From assembly GCA_020746875.1 (NCBI GenBank), contig JAGTJL010000004.1, forward strand, positions 868,001 to 932,000: a stretch of DNA of 64,000 nucleotides, given 5' to 3'. A program made the position numbers and the translations under genes. The notes below the pieces were generated by a model. It searched no databases. It saw only the letters and a list, made by a program, of their open reading frames with translations, and was not told where the DNA came from. The stretch is from Rhexocercosporidium sp. MPI-PUGE-AT-0058 (Eukaryota; Ascomycota; Leotiomycetes; Helotiales). This document shows, one piece after another, positions 48,156-58,535 of the stretch (the first letter of the stretch is position 1; every line of letters starts with the position of its first letter).

Positions 48156-50559
48156 GCTTTTGAGACCTTGCAGTTGTGGATCGCGGACGTGAAGGAGAAG
48201 ATCGAAGGACACTTTGATGCTGTGCAGAGTAGTGCATGGGACCGAGACAAGATGTTAATAAAGAAGCACAGAGGCGCGCAAGGATATAAACCTTAAATGT
48301 TTCTGCCAAACTGCTTGCTATCTTGTGTTGACTTTTGACAAAAGAAGGGGGTAGATCTCGCTAAGGTCGCTTGCCAGCAAGCCTTCTTTCTCTACCCGCC
48401 TGAGACTATTTTCCGTTTCGTTAGCCCTGGGAGCGGAAAGAAACCACGCAATTGACGCCGACGAACAGAGAAGCAGTAGCAAATACGCAAAATCCCCAAG
48501 AGGGGGGAATGGAAGAAGGGGCTCAAATAAGGCAAGGTGGGGTGGTCGCCGCCTCGGACACAGACAGTCTTAAGTCTGAAGTCTTCCCCATCGTCGCCAT
48601 CGTCATCCCGCGCTTGGCATGTCCCCTGGCTCCATTCTATCGTGAATTTGACCAATCATCTACAGCTATGTAAGCGAAGGGCTACTCCTCGTACAGCCTA
48701 GAGCAGATTTACTTGATAGTGCCCCTGATTCTGTCCCGCTACCGCCTCGCTTAAGCGGATCACCGGATGTTCAGCATTGGCACTGAGCAATGGCTTGGTG
48801 ATATGGAACTGACAAATACTTCTTTTACGTCCAACAGCTCCTCTTTTCTTTTCTGGAATATCGTTAATCAACAATGGTCAATCTAATCGCTCCATAGTTT
48901 GGCATAGTTGAGTCACGTATCGCCTGCATAATCTTGTATGGACTCGCTTACTTTAAAGACCGAAAGCCAAGATTCAACAACAACGAGCATTCGGGCTCAG
49001 TTAGATCTCCGGATTTGACATGTTATGACATGTATACAAAATTGACATGCAAATATGGGACAAAAGATACTCAGCTCGGTCACTACCATCGATCAATTGC
49101 TCCCGAGGACGAAAGAATCCAGAAAACGTTTGCACAGGAACAGAACTTACATCACCAAGTCGAACCATGTTCGCCACCCTTAGACCCCCAACCTTCAACT
49201 CCCCCTGAACGAATAAGTCATTGGCCTATCAAACTTCGGAAGAACTATCTTCTGCAATAGCTAGAGGTGCCACGGTGCGGCCTTCACTTCTGTGGAAAGC
49301 GTGGTATGGCGGTGTTTTATTGCCTCCCCGTGTGGGTGGACCATGAATCTGTAGGGGATTTATTAGTAGGAATGGCCGTAGAGAAGTAGGAGAAAAGCTG
49401 GTAAAACATTAGTTGGGAAAGCCCAAGACAGGTCGCAATCAGTAGGGAAAAAATCTGTCTGGAAGCCAGCTGGGAAGTTATTTGTTGGAACACCGTGGGT
49501 GTGCCTTCTGAGAGGAAAGTAGCCGTGGTAAAATCAACATATTCAATCGGTGGGCTTGAGTGCGAGGGAGTGTTGATGACCTGGCTGTTGATTAAGTAGC
49601 TACAGAAGTCTTGGGGGTGTTGGGAACGGATACGGGATGCTTTGCGGATTGCTCGACGGGAGCGAGACTTGGGTTTGGTGTATCTTTCGGGTAGCATCGA
49701 CGATGATAACGACAAGCGCAGTCGAAGAGGATTCTGCAATAGCTTCCTTCTGAGGAATGGGCGCCAGGCCGATTCAACGGCGTTCCCAGTCCGCTTCATC
49801 CTTGTAATTGATCAGAGCCGCAACTCGAATGTTGTTCGTTGGGAGGTTAGTCGTTCAGACGCATCAACAGTAGCCATAAACTCAGCCGCTGCGCAGCCAG
49901 GAATCGTCACCACGGCGCCAACGGCAGTGAATGGTACAATAACGACTTGCTACATTACAACGGGGTTAATGACTGCATCACTATAGATCAGTTCTCTAGG
50001 CACAATCTAAGAATATTCCGGGTGGAGATAGTGTATAATTGTCCGACTGAGCGATACTCTGTGTTGAATGGTCTACAAGTAGCACAATTGATCATCGATG
50101 CGAGCGAAGTGTAAAAGTGATTACATTTCTGAGAATTGTGATTGTTTTGTCATTATTATTCATAACCCTAGTGCATCCTATTGTTACGACCTGCTGCTTA
50201 CCTTCAGAGTTCAGAACTTTGTTGGTATTGTCAATTTCGGTCATCAATTCAGCTTTTCCTTCATGTCTCCACTGCTAATACCTTCCTACCTGTGATTTTT
50301 TTAAAGGCGCTCCTTCCCTGAGGATTTACAGTATCTTTTGAAGTACGTTTTTTACCCGTCCTAGTCTTTCTCCCAGGCACCGACAACGCTAAACATCATA
50401 TCCGTTGTATTCTTAACTGGAAATTCGAATCAGGCAAGTCGTGCATCATAGGATTCAGCTGTCAGTCAAGCTAACTTTCAAAGGCATTAGTCAAACACAA
50501 GACATTCTCTGGAAATATCCCACTCAGCATCGACCTCCGATCAATTCAAGCAGTATAAG
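48156..50559. other. gene-free stretch, 2.4 kb
   Basis: A minus-strand open frame at 49317-49799 starts with ATG but is basic and unlike known proteins. Another minus-strand stretch near 49850-49950 (VPFTAVGAVVTIPG) could be membrane-protein debris. Neither is called as a gene. Confidence 0.4.
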
Positions 50560-51036
50560 ATGACAGGTTCCAAAGTCGCGAGAATATTCCGGACAATCAG
50601 GAGTGTGAGTACAGATGCCTCTGCAGATATGGAGAATAGAAACTCGAACCTCGACCAAACTACAAATCCCAGGACCAATACCCCTTGTTTTGGGAAGTCA
50701 ACAAAGGCAAGTCGAGCTAGGAGCCAGGACTCCAGACATAGAAAGATCAGCATCAAGAATACAGATAATGAGGAACCTAATGTCATGACGATCCAGGGTG
50801 CTCAGAGGAGTACGGACAAAGAGGAGGGAGTCACGACGACGGTCCGATCCCCTAAAGCATCTAGCAAACCCACTCGATCAGAAGTCTCTGGTGTATACCT
50901 TGTGCTAGAGTACGACGAGTTGTTCCCTCATTGCAAGGCCCGTGGTGCTTCTGTGGACATCATTGATGCGAACAACAAGGTCACTGGACTTTTTACAGCA
51001 GACGAACTGGGACGGGAAGGGAGAGGCAAAGTCTAA
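50560..51036 (+). CDS. uncharacterised open frame, orphan candidate
   Basis: 158 residues from ATG 50560. The first 110 residues are polar and basic; the last 50 look more folded (GVYLVLEYDELFPHCKARG, DIIDANNKVTGLFTADEL). After the stop another frame stays open to 51174 (EHGCLQYYRDGTTPKSMAW and on), and donor-like GTGCTT (50945) with acceptor TTTCAG (51050) could join them in frame. I recognise no family. It may be a young or a broken gene. Confidence 0.35.
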   Translation: MTGSKVARIFRTIRSVSTDASADMENRNSNLDQTTNPRTNTPCFGKSTKASRARSQDSRHRKISIKNTDNEEPNVMTIQGAQRSTDKEEGVTTTVRSPKASSKPTRSEVSGVYLVLEYDELFPHCKARGASVDIIDANNKVTGLFTADELGREGRGKV

Positions 51037-51464
51037 CCCTACATTTCAGAGCATGGGTGCCTCCAGTATTACAGAGATGGAACAACCCCAAAGAGCATGG
51101 CGTGGGTCATGAAAGTTCCAATTTCCCCTAAAGGCACGACTGTGCTTTGCTACCGTGGCCTAACGAGGAGGAAATGAAGTTGATGTGGAAGGCAGCTGAC
51201 CCGGCTCGAAGACGAGCAGGAGGATGGCAAGATTATTCATGTTAAGGTGGGCATTTAAAGAGTTGAATGACACTGTGACTGGAAGGTTGTGGACAGGATT
51301 GTGTATGAGCACAAATCTGTTGCTTCTAGGCATGTCGGATTGATCAACAGGACGGTTGAAGGTAGCAACCAGTTTCATCATGGACTCTGCAATTAATTAA
51401 TCGCGAAGGAAAATCAAAAGACATATGCCTCAGCGGCCATCATGCCCTTCAGCTGATTCATATC

Positions 51465-52290
51465 TTAGACCAGCACCTGAGGAGGACGCTTGTACAACAC
51501 GCATTGGAATGATGACAATGCTCGTCTATAAATAAATAAGTTTCCATGAACACTAGAGCTAAATTCTAAACGGTCGTTACCCTCACAGCCGCTCTCGAAA
51601 TAAAACAGGCAGTACCAAATCTTCTCATCGATCATGAACGAATGGACTTCGTGGAGAAACGGGTATTCAATCTCCTTGCACACCTTGTTTGAAACCGTGA
51701 GCGTCTTGACTCTCCTTTCATATCCGTGCCTTTGTAGAGGACTACTCTGTCAGCTTGATCAGCAACAGTTGTGTGAGAATACAGGAAGATGGAGGAAGGA
51801 CTTACTCTCCGGTCTTGACTTTCGTGGTAGAAATTCTGCTTTGAGAAGCATGATGAATTGAGTGGATATTTTGATTTCCCCCAAAGAAACACCGGAAAGC
51901 CGCCCGATATCCCCACTCCCGGACGTTGCTATACGAGCCCTCTTCTAGAAAAAGTAGGAATTCGCCAGAACAACCTTCTTCGGCGAAGAAAGTGCATCCC
52001 TGTAGATCATTGCCACTGAGTGCGATGGATCCAACGTTGTGTCTATACGGCTCTTGGATGTTAGAGCAGCTTTCCCCGAAATTGTGTATTTCCTGCTCGC
52101 CACCGAAGTGCTTCTCAGTGAAGAAGATAATACTAGAGGCAAGTAAGCAGCCGTGGCGTTTCTTTTTCTTTCTTTTCTTTTCTAATCGTGGAGACACTTA
52201 CGAGACAGTGTGACTGGTTGTATGAAAGTGAGTGGCTGCTTGTGTGGCCGGAATGACCAAAAGGCTTGCAATAATTACCATGAATTGCAT
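51465..52290 (-). CDS. secreted protein with two beta/gamma-crystallin-like repeats
   Basis: Exons 52290-52202, 52132-51806 and 51729-51465 encode 226 residues; all phases match. A signal peptide (MQFMVIIASLLVIPATQA) is followed by two copies of one domain. Copy 1: IIFFTEKHFGGEQ, SCSNIQEPYRHNVGSIALSG, GCTFFAEEGCSGEF, GYRAAFRCF. Copy 2: VCKEIEYPFLHEVHSFMID, YCLFYFESGCEGND, ALSSFQCV. Shared pattern: C-x(2)-I-x(2)-P...V-x-S, then C-x-F-x(3)-GC-x-G, then a Cys-ending strand. This resembles secreted fungal beta/gamma-crystallin-like proteins. Exon 2 reads on for one codon to a stop (TAA) at 51802 if the donor GTAAGT at 51805 is not used, so half the protein is easily lost. Function unknown. Confidence 0.72.
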
Positions 52291-53109
52291 ATTGAGAATA
52301 AGCCGAGAATCGATCGATATGGCGATCTATGCAGTACCTGAAAGTGAGATGCAATGGAAATATATTTATATTATAACGATACAAATACATACCCGTCCCA
52401 AGCGAGCACAAGAAACAAAGATCTGCATTGCTTCTTGAATCTCGAATTTGACAATCTCTCAGGTGAATTGCCTTCTGTACCCAAGTTCCCTACTACCGGT
52501 AGAAATTTGTACTATAGTGACATCGAACAGGAGGCTGGAAACCATCGACTCATCTTATTGCTTCAGGACAAGGCGGAGTTTCTGCAGATCATTCTTATCC
52601 GAGGTAGGACAATACTGCAATATAGCAGGCACACTGGAGCACTGCAGCTTGGATACTTGATTGATCTTAGGTACAACAGTCAACTAGGAAATTATATTTC
52701 TGTAGTGCTACCATGTGGATAGCCCGCCATGTCTCAAATGTAGGGTATATCTTTGCTTCAAAGGACTTCGCCGACCTTATTCTCCTCTTCAACGAAGATC
52801 CTGCTGCTAAGTGTTAATCTCCTGCAACGGTCCACGCAGATAACATTAAAAGATGCTTGGGGCATTGATGAGTACTATGGGCATTGATGAACCTGTTGAG
52901 AGGCGACAAATCCTTTCCAGCTCACGAGTCATATGGCAAGTTCGCAAGAGCTAAGCGAGTTCAATAACGTAAACAAATAGCTAGAACCACTTATCAAGCA
53001 GATATGCAAGCGCAACGATAATTGAGTTTTTCCGCTGTAGAATAAAAAGGCGAAGTCCTGTCACAGCAGTTTCCACCATTATTGACTTGCCCTTTCCTAA
53101 AAGAACTAC
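52291..53109. other. intergenic, one weak open frame
   Basis: A plus-strand frame at 52354-52722 encodes 122 residues with some hydrophobic blocks (RLILLLQDKAEFLQIILIRG) but no family match. It contains the promoter of the crystallin-like gene. Confidence 0.35.
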
Positions 53110-53493
53110 TTATTTCCAGCAAGACACCGCTCTGACTCCCCAGTCCTTGGTATCTAAATTTTTCCTATCCTTGTCTCTGGGCAAGGTGTGACACGAGAAG
53201 AACCGATCCGATATCTTAAGGGTGGTAGGGTGTCCATTGTAGTTAAAGTGGAAGAAAAGCTGGACCCTGTGGTGATGGTCAGCATGGAAGGACGGCAAGA
53301 TGAGCGGAGCGAATCGTAGCAAGAAATGCGATCAGGAGAGTGAGTGAGGTGATATGAGTCAAGGCAAAGTCTGGACACAGTCGAGTGATCCTGGACCGTC
53401 CTCAATAACAGACATAGATACCGTGAGAGGGTTCCTTGGAGCCCGCGGTAGGACGGTAGCTAAACACACTAAGATGACGGATTGGATTTGCAT
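53110..53493 (-). CDS. candidate small secreted protein, exon structure unsure
   Basis: ATG 53493 starts a clear signal-peptide-like sequence (MQIQSVILVCLATVLPRA). The 3' part in another frame reads VQLFFHFNYNGHPTTLKISD, RFFSCHTLPRDKD and ends DWGVRAVSCWK at 53110. One intron from the GTATCT donor near 53426 to the CACCACAG acceptor near 53269 is possible but leaves the wrong phase as drawn; a different donor is needed. The ending resembles the GYRAAFRCF end of the neighbouring crystallin-like repeats, so the two genes may be distant relatives. Treat as a lead. Confidence 0.4.
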
Positions 53494-54559
53494 CTTGGAG
53501 ATTGAGAAAGTATCTGTAGTTGATTGAAGAGACGACTTGTAATGGGTCGATTGACCGAGCTATGAAGAGAGGGGATGGGTGTAGAGATATAGCAAAGTGG
53601 GCACTTACATGCAGTTTCAAAGGTCGGCGAAGGCTGCTTGGGTGCCAATCCATGTTACCTGGGTCGCTGATCTGAATTTCATTCTCGATTAACAGCACAT
53701 AATTACCGGGCTGATTTCTGGACCTCTGTGGTCACGGTAGTGTACAGGATGTGACATGAATCGGCGGCTAAGTAACGACTCTCCATCGGCTCTTTTGGCA
53801 TATCTGTAGATAATGGCTCAACAATTACCCGAGCTCTTGCAGTGACACAACATGGAAACAATGCGGTCCGCAATGCAATACTCAAAGCATATACAAGGGT
53901 AGAACTCCATCGCCGGGAAGAGATATCCCTGGCAAAGACTCGGACGATGACTCAATGCAACTAACTATGAGCCATCAAGAACGAAAAGATTAGTGTCACA
54001 AGTCTACCAATTTTGACGATCGTGGCCTGAGTTGACAAGCAACTTTCCGAGAGACTTTCTGTGACAGGATGTACGCGGCATAGAGAAGCGAGACACAACT
54101 AGGACACTGTACTGACCTTTGTGAGACGCTGATCCGATTGAATGCACAACGTCTCCAAACAGGCTCCGAGAGATAGGTAGAACTATTCAGTAGAGACGAC
54201 CCAAAATGGGCAACATCACTTGATCAGTGTAATCCTCAGACAAGAGAAAGGAGAATAGGAAGGAGAATGAAGATGTCCTCGGGACTGTCTTCCTCTTTCT
54301 TCCACTCTGTCTACGGAAACAGGTACTCGGAAGTTGAAGGCTTTAGTCTAACAGTAGCTCGCTTGCTTCCATAGCCAAAAGTTACTACTACCTAAAAGGC
54401 TGAAGGATTGGTAGAAGCTGACAGATTTTTAACTTAACTCACCTACTAGCTAGTAGTGTCACTCCATACTTCACCTACGCCTACCCCATTACCCCAAGAT
54501 CTAAGGGACAAAAGTAAAAGGTATATATTGATCTATCCATCTATCAAAACAAGACTTTT
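53494..54559. other. intergenic, no gene called
   Basis: A short minus-strand open stretch at 53590-53735 (NYVLLIENEIQISDPGN) may be an exon remnant. Otherwise nothing seen. Confidence 0.4.
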
Positions 54560-55677
54560 TCATATCCCGCCCTCCATCCCAGGAACTCCCTGCATCGGCG
54601 CAAAAATCCCTTTCACATAGCCCTCAGCATCCGCCGAGATCCTCGCCATATCAATCCTATTCTCCAACGCATTATTGACCCCCTCAACCACAGCCCTTTC
54701 CTCCATAACACTTCCCATAACCTGTCCCTCGTGTACCCAATACACATTGTTTCTGCTTCTCAGATCCTCGTCTCGTAATATGGTATTCCGTAGGATGCCT
54801 GTAGCGTTGAGCTTCGCTCTAGCTGTGTCTAGTATGCGAGTTGATGTCTCGATCCGCTCTGGTGTTGTGGGAGGAGTGACGAAAGCGCGATTCGTACTGG
54901 AGAGGTAGAGCATCCAGCCTAGTAGTGCATTTAGAGCCGCGAGGCCAACGCCGCGATAGACCCTCATTTTCCAAAAGAAGTAATCGAGATCTTCTGCCCT
55001 GAGCGCGCGAGCATTGGCTTGTGAGTGGTAAGACGCCACGAGGTATATCTCAAGAAGAGCGAGAGAGGCAGCGCCTACAGTGGCGGTTGTGCGCCATACG
55101 GCGCCCTCTTTGCCTATGAAGAGGCCGGAGGTGACTAGGGCTAGGATCACGAGGTTGAAGATATGGGGGGTGAGGATGCTAGGGAGGGAGTAGTAGAGGT
55201 AGGAGTTTGGGTCGTCGGCGTTGCAGAAGGTGCATTCTGCGAGGACGTCGGGCCCGTATTGGAAGAAGAGGAGGCGGGAATCGAGACTGTTGAGTCGGTT
55301 TCGGAGGAGCGTGTCGGTAGCTGTTAGGCCTTGTGGGCGTAGGGCGGAGAGCCGCGTGAAGAGTACGTCGGTGGGGGTTTGGATGCGCGATTGAGTCAGG
55401 GCGAAGATGTTCTCGGAGCCGAAGAGGGGGAGGGTTTTCAGGAGGAAGATGGCAGATGAGACGAAGAGGATTGTAAGGGCGCGCACGACATGTGAGGGGA
55501 CGGGCCGTATGGATATCCCGTGGATGGAGGGGGAGGCACGTATTGATCTATAGTACGCGATGCATTTGGGGAGGAGGATGGGGCCGAAGAACAGTAGGAG
55601 GGACTTGATCCTGCAGACAATCAGTGAGAGTTTAGTCGGGCTTTCAAGTTTACTTACGTTCCCCAGGATACAGCCAT
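54560..55677 (-). CDS. conserved fungal multi-pass membrane protein, function unknown
   Basis: Two exons, 55677-55658 and 55610-54560, give 356 residues. The first exon encodes only MAVSWGT; the long open frame alone would place the start wrongly. Hydrophobic segments occur near residues 8-22 (SLLLFFGPILLPKCIAYY), 45-60 (ALTILFVSSAIFLLKTL), 160-180 (HIFNLVILALVTSGLFIG), 190-210 and 240-255. The C-terminal 90 residues are soluble and polar. I do not recognise the family. No signal anchor or enzyme motif seen. Confidence 0.72.
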
Positions 55678-56383
55678 GATGAATGGCTGGAAGCGACAAT
55701 GGAAAGTTGAGAAATACAAATGTGAGATTCAAAAGACACAGTCGCAACGATGTATCGCGAGATGGGCAGTATTCGGCCCGGCGGCTTCACCGCTCTCAAA
55801 TAAAGCTAGCTCAAGATTTTAGCTCCACCGCAGCATCAAAAAGCTCTTCCAGAAATTCAAAGCTTCCCTTAAAAACATAACAGCACAAAACTTTGCTCTC
55901 ACAATTTGAGCCTAAAGGCGGAGCTTCTCTTAGCAATGGTTTGTAAATAGCTACATAATCAACTCCTTTGCAGCTAACCCCGGAGACACCTTTCTCTCTC
56001 GCACTATAACCAATCCCACTCCCACAACACAACAGTGGCACTTTCGAAGCTTTGGGCGACTCTCTCTCCATGGTCCTCAAAGTCAAAAAGAATGCCCAGA
56101 TCAAGCCCAAGTACTCTGCCAAGAGTCATCTCACTCGTGTTGCAGAATCTTAGCTTCTCCTAGGAGAATCGATGGGGATTTTTGCGTCTTTTTGATGAGA
56201 GACATTCCTTCTGTCTTGTTCCTCCCATGACCACATACAGACTATAGCACAGCATAGCATATGCTCTAGACCTATGTGTGCGGCTCCCGTAGAATACTAT
56301 ATCGTATCATTTCGATGTCTGATGTCCTTGTAGAAGCCGAATGTGATATATACCCCTTGAACGATTGACCTTCCTCACACAAT
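55678..56383. other. intergenic, no gene called
   Basis: A 27-codon plus-strand frame at 56070 (MVLKVKKNAQIKPKYSAKS) is too short to judge. It contains the promoter of the membrane-protein gene and the 3' side of GET1. Confidence 0.45.
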
Positions 56384-57203
56384 CTACAATTCCTTCTTCT
56401 CTTCTTGTGCTGCACCGGCCTTCTCACCCGGAACCTTCATAGCCTCCCTCTGAGTCTTCATACCAGTCCCCTTCGCCAAAGCCACAATCGCAACCAGCGC
56501 ATCACTAACCAACAGAATCACGGCACCACAAGCCAGCGCCCACGCCTGTATACTGACACTTCCCAGCGGCGCGCGCGGGAACGACAGCAGCCACTCAGCG
56601 TAATACGGCACCCATCCCTTGGGGATCCAGAACATAGCTTGCTTCGAGTACCAGAACTGTAGGAACATGCGGAGGCCGTTCGTGCCAAGCCAGCGGAGGG
56701 TGGAGACGGCGCTGTCAAATTGGGTTTTCGTGCTGTCGGTGGAGGATTCTGTTGTGCGTGGGAAGCACCAAGTCAGTAGGAGGTTCTTGTAGAGACAACG
56801 TAGAGAGTCTTTTTGTCTGAAGAAGGGAATTGAAGGGAGAGGGGGGATTTACTGCTCTTCTCTAACTGCTCAACCACTTTATCATGCTGTCTGCGCAGCT
56901 TTGCCCATTTCGCAAACTCGTCCTGGCTGCTGGTTGCGTTCATCTCCTGCTTGATCTTGAAGTATTGCGCCTTGAGCTCCTTCTGCTCGGCTGCGGACTT
57001 GGATGTCGGGGTCGGGAAGCGGTTGAAGAGGTTCCATAGCTAGGAGATTTTGTTAGATTCTTCTGCGAGTATTGTGTTGTGCTGTGAGGTGGGAGCGGAG
57101 CGGAGAGGGGGTTTACCAGGCTGTTTATTGTCGCGGCGCCGAAGGTGTTCACGAGGTGGATGGCTAGTTGGAGAATGAAGACCAAGAGAATTAGGGACGG
57201 CAT
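56384..57203 (-). CDS. get1: Get1, ER receptor for tail-anchored proteins
   Basis: Exons 57203-57117, 57039-56853 and 56748-56384 give 212 residues. The first transmembrane helix is at the very N-terminus (MPSLILLVFILQLAIHLVNT). A cytosolic coiled coil follows (EQKELKAQYFKIKQEMNATS, FAKWAKLRRQHDKVVEQL), the part that binds the Get3 ATPase. Two more membrane segments come after it (LRWLGTNGLRMFLQFWY and SIQAWALACGAVILLVSDAL). The order and length match Get1/WRB, which with Get2 receives tail-anchored proteins at the ER. The gene is head-to-head with the PTAR1-like gene, 285 bases between start codons. Confidence 0.93.
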
Positions 57204-57488
57204 CTTGGCGGGTGGACTCTGAGACGGATTGTCAACTCTTGTAGATGTATGATCGGAGAGGGGTCTGTACGTTGTTTTGTGGAAAGGTGGTTCCGCTGGT
57301 GTTCTGAGCAGATGACGGTATTTCTCGAAGCCTCACTCATCAAAATCGTGTCCAAAGATGTGGCACGGCCCACGAGGCTAGCCCACAAGGCTCCGAAGCC
57401 CTCACAAGCCAACCCCGTTCAGTATTCAGTTACTTGATTGCTTCACAACCTCTACTCTATTGGGCCCGACAGAATTTTACGCTTCACA
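57204..57488. promoter_or_regulatory. short divergent promoter, GET1 / PTAR1-like
   Basis: 285 bases between two start codons on opposite strands, so the genes must share or overlap promoter elements. Confidence 0.5.
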
Positions 57489-58535
57489 ATGTCGAGAGCT
57501 CTCGATCCAGAGACAATCGCCTCACTTCAAAAGGCCAATCTCCAAATAGTTTACATTGACATCGCATTAGCCCTATCCACCTCGACCACAGAGTTACTAG
57601 AGATAGAGTTTCTACCCAAAAGCCACCCTCTACCTCCAGATTGCCATGTGCTCATTGAGGGGAATAACATTGCTGTCACGAAAGTCAAATTAGTACAAGC
57701 GTTCGTTGTGGCGCGAGAGATCTTCTTCAAGTGGATGAGAGGGTGTGTCGAGGAGAACTCGAAGGAGAGAGAATTGCTTGATGCTACTGCTGTTATGCTT
57801 TTATTGGACCCGGAACATCTCACCGCTGCCAATACACGAAAGAGACTCGTTCAAAAATACCAGAGTGGTCCTGCAAGTGAGCTGGAGGTGCTTCTGAGGA
57901 AAGAGCTGCGATTTGTGGATAGTTACTTGACTTCACGACTCCATCGTCATACGAAGTCGCCTACGCTTTGGAGCCACCGTCGTTGGATTCTTGAGAAATT
58001 CAAGGGGTTGAAAATCGAGCATGATGTTCTGCAGGATCTCAAATCAGTGGTGTTTGTCGCTGCTGAGAGACATCCTCGAAATTACTACGCCTGGTCTCAT
58101 ATGCGGTGGCTTGTTCAAGTCTTCGACAACTCATCTACTCTCGCAGAAGACGAATCGAAAGCTCCGTCTGATCACCCCCAGATGATCTCTGTTATCAAGG
58201 ATTGGTGCCTCAAGAATCCAAGTGACACTTCTGGGTTCTCTTTTCTGCTGTTCTGCCTCTTTAATCTCGGATTTTCAAGCGCCGTAGCAAGGACTGATGT
58301 CTGCTCATCAGTTTGTGCAGATGTTCTCAAGCTTGCTGTCTCCTTCAAATGGATTCACGAGTCTGTATGGGTGTTCCTCAGGACCGTTGTCGCGTCGAAA
58401 AATGCCACAGAGCAGGCCAGAAACGATTTCCTCAAAGCATTTGAAAGCATTTCAGTTGCTCGTCCTGATGAGAAACGAGTACTCAATGCAGCAAAAGAGT
58501 GGTATCAAAGAAATCAGCAGACCTGCAACATATGA
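57489..58535 (+). CDS. PTAR1-like protein (prenyltransferase alpha-subunit repeats)
   Basis: Single exon, 348 residues, from ATG 57489 (MSRALDPETIASLQ). Prenyltransferase alpha-subunit repeats are visible: LDPEHLTAANTRKRLVQKY, SPTLWSHRRWILEKF, HPRNYYAWSHMRWLVQVF and NPSDTSGFSFLLFCLF. The spacing and the extra N-terminal 100 residues fit PTAR1-type proteins rather than the Ram2 farnesyltransferase alpha subunit. In mammals PTAR1 pairs with the RabGGTase beta subunit to form a third geranylgeranyltransferase that modifies SNARE proteins such as Ykt6. The same role here is inferred. It lacks introns, unlike most neighbours. Confidence 0.82.
   Translation: MSRALDPETIASLQKANLQIVYIDIALALSTSTTELLEIEFLPKSHPLPPDCHVLIEGNNIAVTKVKLVQAFVVAREIFFKWMRGCVEENSKERELLDATAVMLLLDPEHLTAANTRKRLVQKYQSGPASELEVLLRKELRFVDSYLTSRLHRHTKSPTLWSHRRWILEKFKGLKIEHDVLQDLKSVVFVAAERHPRNYYAWSHMRWLVQVFDNSSTLAEDESKAPSDHPQMISVIKDWCLKNPSDTSGFSFLLFCLFNLGFSSAVARTDVCSSVCADVLKLAVSFKWIHESVWVFLRTVVASKNATEQARNDFLKAFESISVARPDEKRVLNAAKEWYQRNQQTCNI

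Noticed and set aside
48934..49799. Open frames that might encode a membrane or basic protein
   Set aside because: No recognisable motif and no splice model joins them; left as a gene-free stretch.
56070..56153. 27-codon frame MVLKVKKNAQIKPKYSAKS resembling a tiny basic ribosomal protein
   Set aside because: It matches no small ribosomal protein I know and is too short to support.
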